Below, one piece after another: positions 58,701 through 60,000 of a DNA stretch of 60,000 nt (its first letter is position 1; the number at the start of each line of letters is the position of its first letter). Position numbers and translations under genes: made by a program. The DNA is from Polytrichum commune (taxonomy: Eukaryota > Streptophyta > Polytrichopsida > Polytrichales > Polytrichaceae): contig OX485807.1 in NCBI GenBank assembly GCA_950295325.1, positions 4,716,501-4,776,500 of the forward strand, read 5' to 3'. The notes beneath the pieces were generated by a model, which saw only the letters and a list, made by a program, of their open reading frames with translations, did not search any database and had not been told where the DNA came from.

Positions 58701-59260
58701 CACGGGTAGGTCACTTAGTGCATTTTAAAAACGACGTGCGGCACAATATAGAGAGGATTAAAATCATTTGAAATAAAAATTATAAAGGAATTCCAAATAA
58801 TGAAGGGGCCATTAAATGTAGACAATCCCATTATAAGTAAGTTAGATGGACATAAAATGTGGGCCATTATTTTTTGTAAAATTAATATAGGGGCTGAAGA
58901 TAAGGATCCTAGAAGGTATGTTTGCTATGTTTGCTATGGTCTCCTATATGTTTTCTTCATAACTTTGTTTGCAATGATATTACTGTTTGCACCCTTCTTT
59001 GTTTCCATGGTTTCCCTTAACACTCGTCAATGCGTTAGGAAGTAGATTAGCTTTTATTACTTAAAAAGAATATAGAGTACAAAAAATTGCAGTGACTTGG
59101 ACAATATAAGTAATGGAAGGGTGCAAACAAATGGGCCATTTTTGAAATTTAAGTAATTATAGGGAGGCTTTAATTCAGCCCTTGAAGGTAAATAGCCCCC
59201 AAACAAAAAACCCCCAGCCGCACGTGGCGCACAAAAATGCCTTAGAGTGACCTACCCGTG
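58701..59260. mobile_element. hAT-like element with 8-bp TSD, CACGGGTAGGTCAC ends
   Basis: The ends CACGGGTAGGTCACT and (reversed) CACGGGTAGGTCACT are perfect over 15 bp, followed by weaker similarity through an 'acgtgcggc' block. The flanking catggaac is exactly duplicated at 58693-58700 and 59261-59268. A relative is at 23680-24095. The interior contains an ORF at 58800-59045 (81 codons) with one hydrophobic segment (YGLLYVFFITLFAMILLFAP). It has no recognised domain and may be chance or captured DNA. Confidence 0.88.
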
Positions 59261-59268
59261 CATGGAAC

Positions 59269-60000
59269 AATTATGTCTAATCATTGATGTTTTAAAAATC
59301 TAAAGAATACTAATTGATTTATCAAACGTATCAAATTTAAGATTTTGGCACTTTGCAACTCGATGATTTCAAAGAGCTCATCGCTATAAATGACTTTGAA
59401 AAATATAAGAAAGGAATAATAAAGGGCATTCATGAATATTTGATCACTGATGTTTCATATGTATCCTCCATGGGTCCTTCATAGAGTAAGGTCTCTATTT
59501 TGCCTTCCCGACCCTTTCATACAAAACTTTTGGGGGCTTTATAATAGCTATATATCTAATTAATAATTATCTTTGAGATTGAACAAGAGTTTGCTCCATC
59601 ATCATACAAGGATCATTGGGAATATCAAGAAATGAGTCAAGTGGGTGACAAGTACCTCAAAAGACTTCGAAAAACAATGAACAAAGGTGCAAACAAGGAT
59701 ATCAAATCCATCTTTAAGGTGAAATCTCATTTTATTTCTCAACCCAACAAATTAATATCGTTTTCGAGACAAGGAATGTGACCATATTTAAGTTGCCTTC
59801 ATGTTGCCTTAAGGCATTGCGGTTTTGAAGCAATTTTTCTTACTCTTCGTTAATATACTTACTATATAGACATATTTTATTTGTGTCAAATGTAAAATAA
59901 TTTCAAGCAAATGTGCGCTCGTGCGTGTGTGTGTGTGTGGGGGGGGGGGGTATGTGTGTATATAATATAACTTTTCTATTTTTTCTCTAACTATGATATT
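59269..60000. other. AT-rich intergenic stretch
   Basis: No gene is visible. A (GT)n run followed by about 12 G lies at 59920-59951. Confidence 0.45.

Noticed and set aside
1-60000. tRNA and rRNA genes
   Set aside because: I looked for GGTTCGAATC-type B boxes and rRNA-like blocks and saw none convincing; a covariance search would be decisive.

Overview
The window reads as nuclear DNA of a land plant or close streptophyte relative. The main evidence is a clear plant-type ATG13 gene with four exons on the minus strand (9986-13953). The rest of the background is AT-rich and crowded with small DNA transposons. I cannot name the species; a non-seed plant is a guess, based on an animal/fungus-like Tc1 transposase relic and a possibly transferred single-exon gene.

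Layout. 1-1400 holds a decayed Tc1/mariner (DD34E-type) transposase. 1612-3091 is a 1.5 kb foldback element with about 0.5 kb arms built on a 34-bp tandem repeat; a 297-bp TA-flanked MITE sits inside one arm. 5078-5861 is a hAT-like element with a perfect 8-bp target duplication. ATG13 follows, with an upstream ORF that overlaps its first in-frame ATG. From 14.5 to 50 kb I find no intact gene. This stretch holds MITEs and larger non-autonomous DNA elements, several with exact target-site duplications. It also holds at least three decayed minus-strand fragments of a C/A-rich non-LTR-like retroelement (16.9-17.2, 30.6-31.1 and 39.5-43.7 kb), dispersed and tandem repeats, microsatellites and unusual poly-G runs.

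53206-54204 is the second convincing coding region: a single-exon, GC-rich ORF of 332 aa with faint cytochrome P450-like features (a C-terminal Cys loop, a Pro-Arg segment). Diverged tandem duplications of noncoding DNA lie on both sides (51.16-51.71, 52.67-53.17 and 54.6-55.3 kb). 55.5-60 kb is AT-rich, with two more inverted-repeat elements.

How the genes relate: ATG13 is a regulatory subunit of the ATG1 autophagy-initiation kinase. The P450-like gene is 39 kb away with no evident functional link. The remainder is a layered record of transposition. One TA-flanked MITE family, with ends beginning CACTAAATAT, recurs at seven sites and is the dominant repeat. All identifications come from reading the sequence; no database search was possible.
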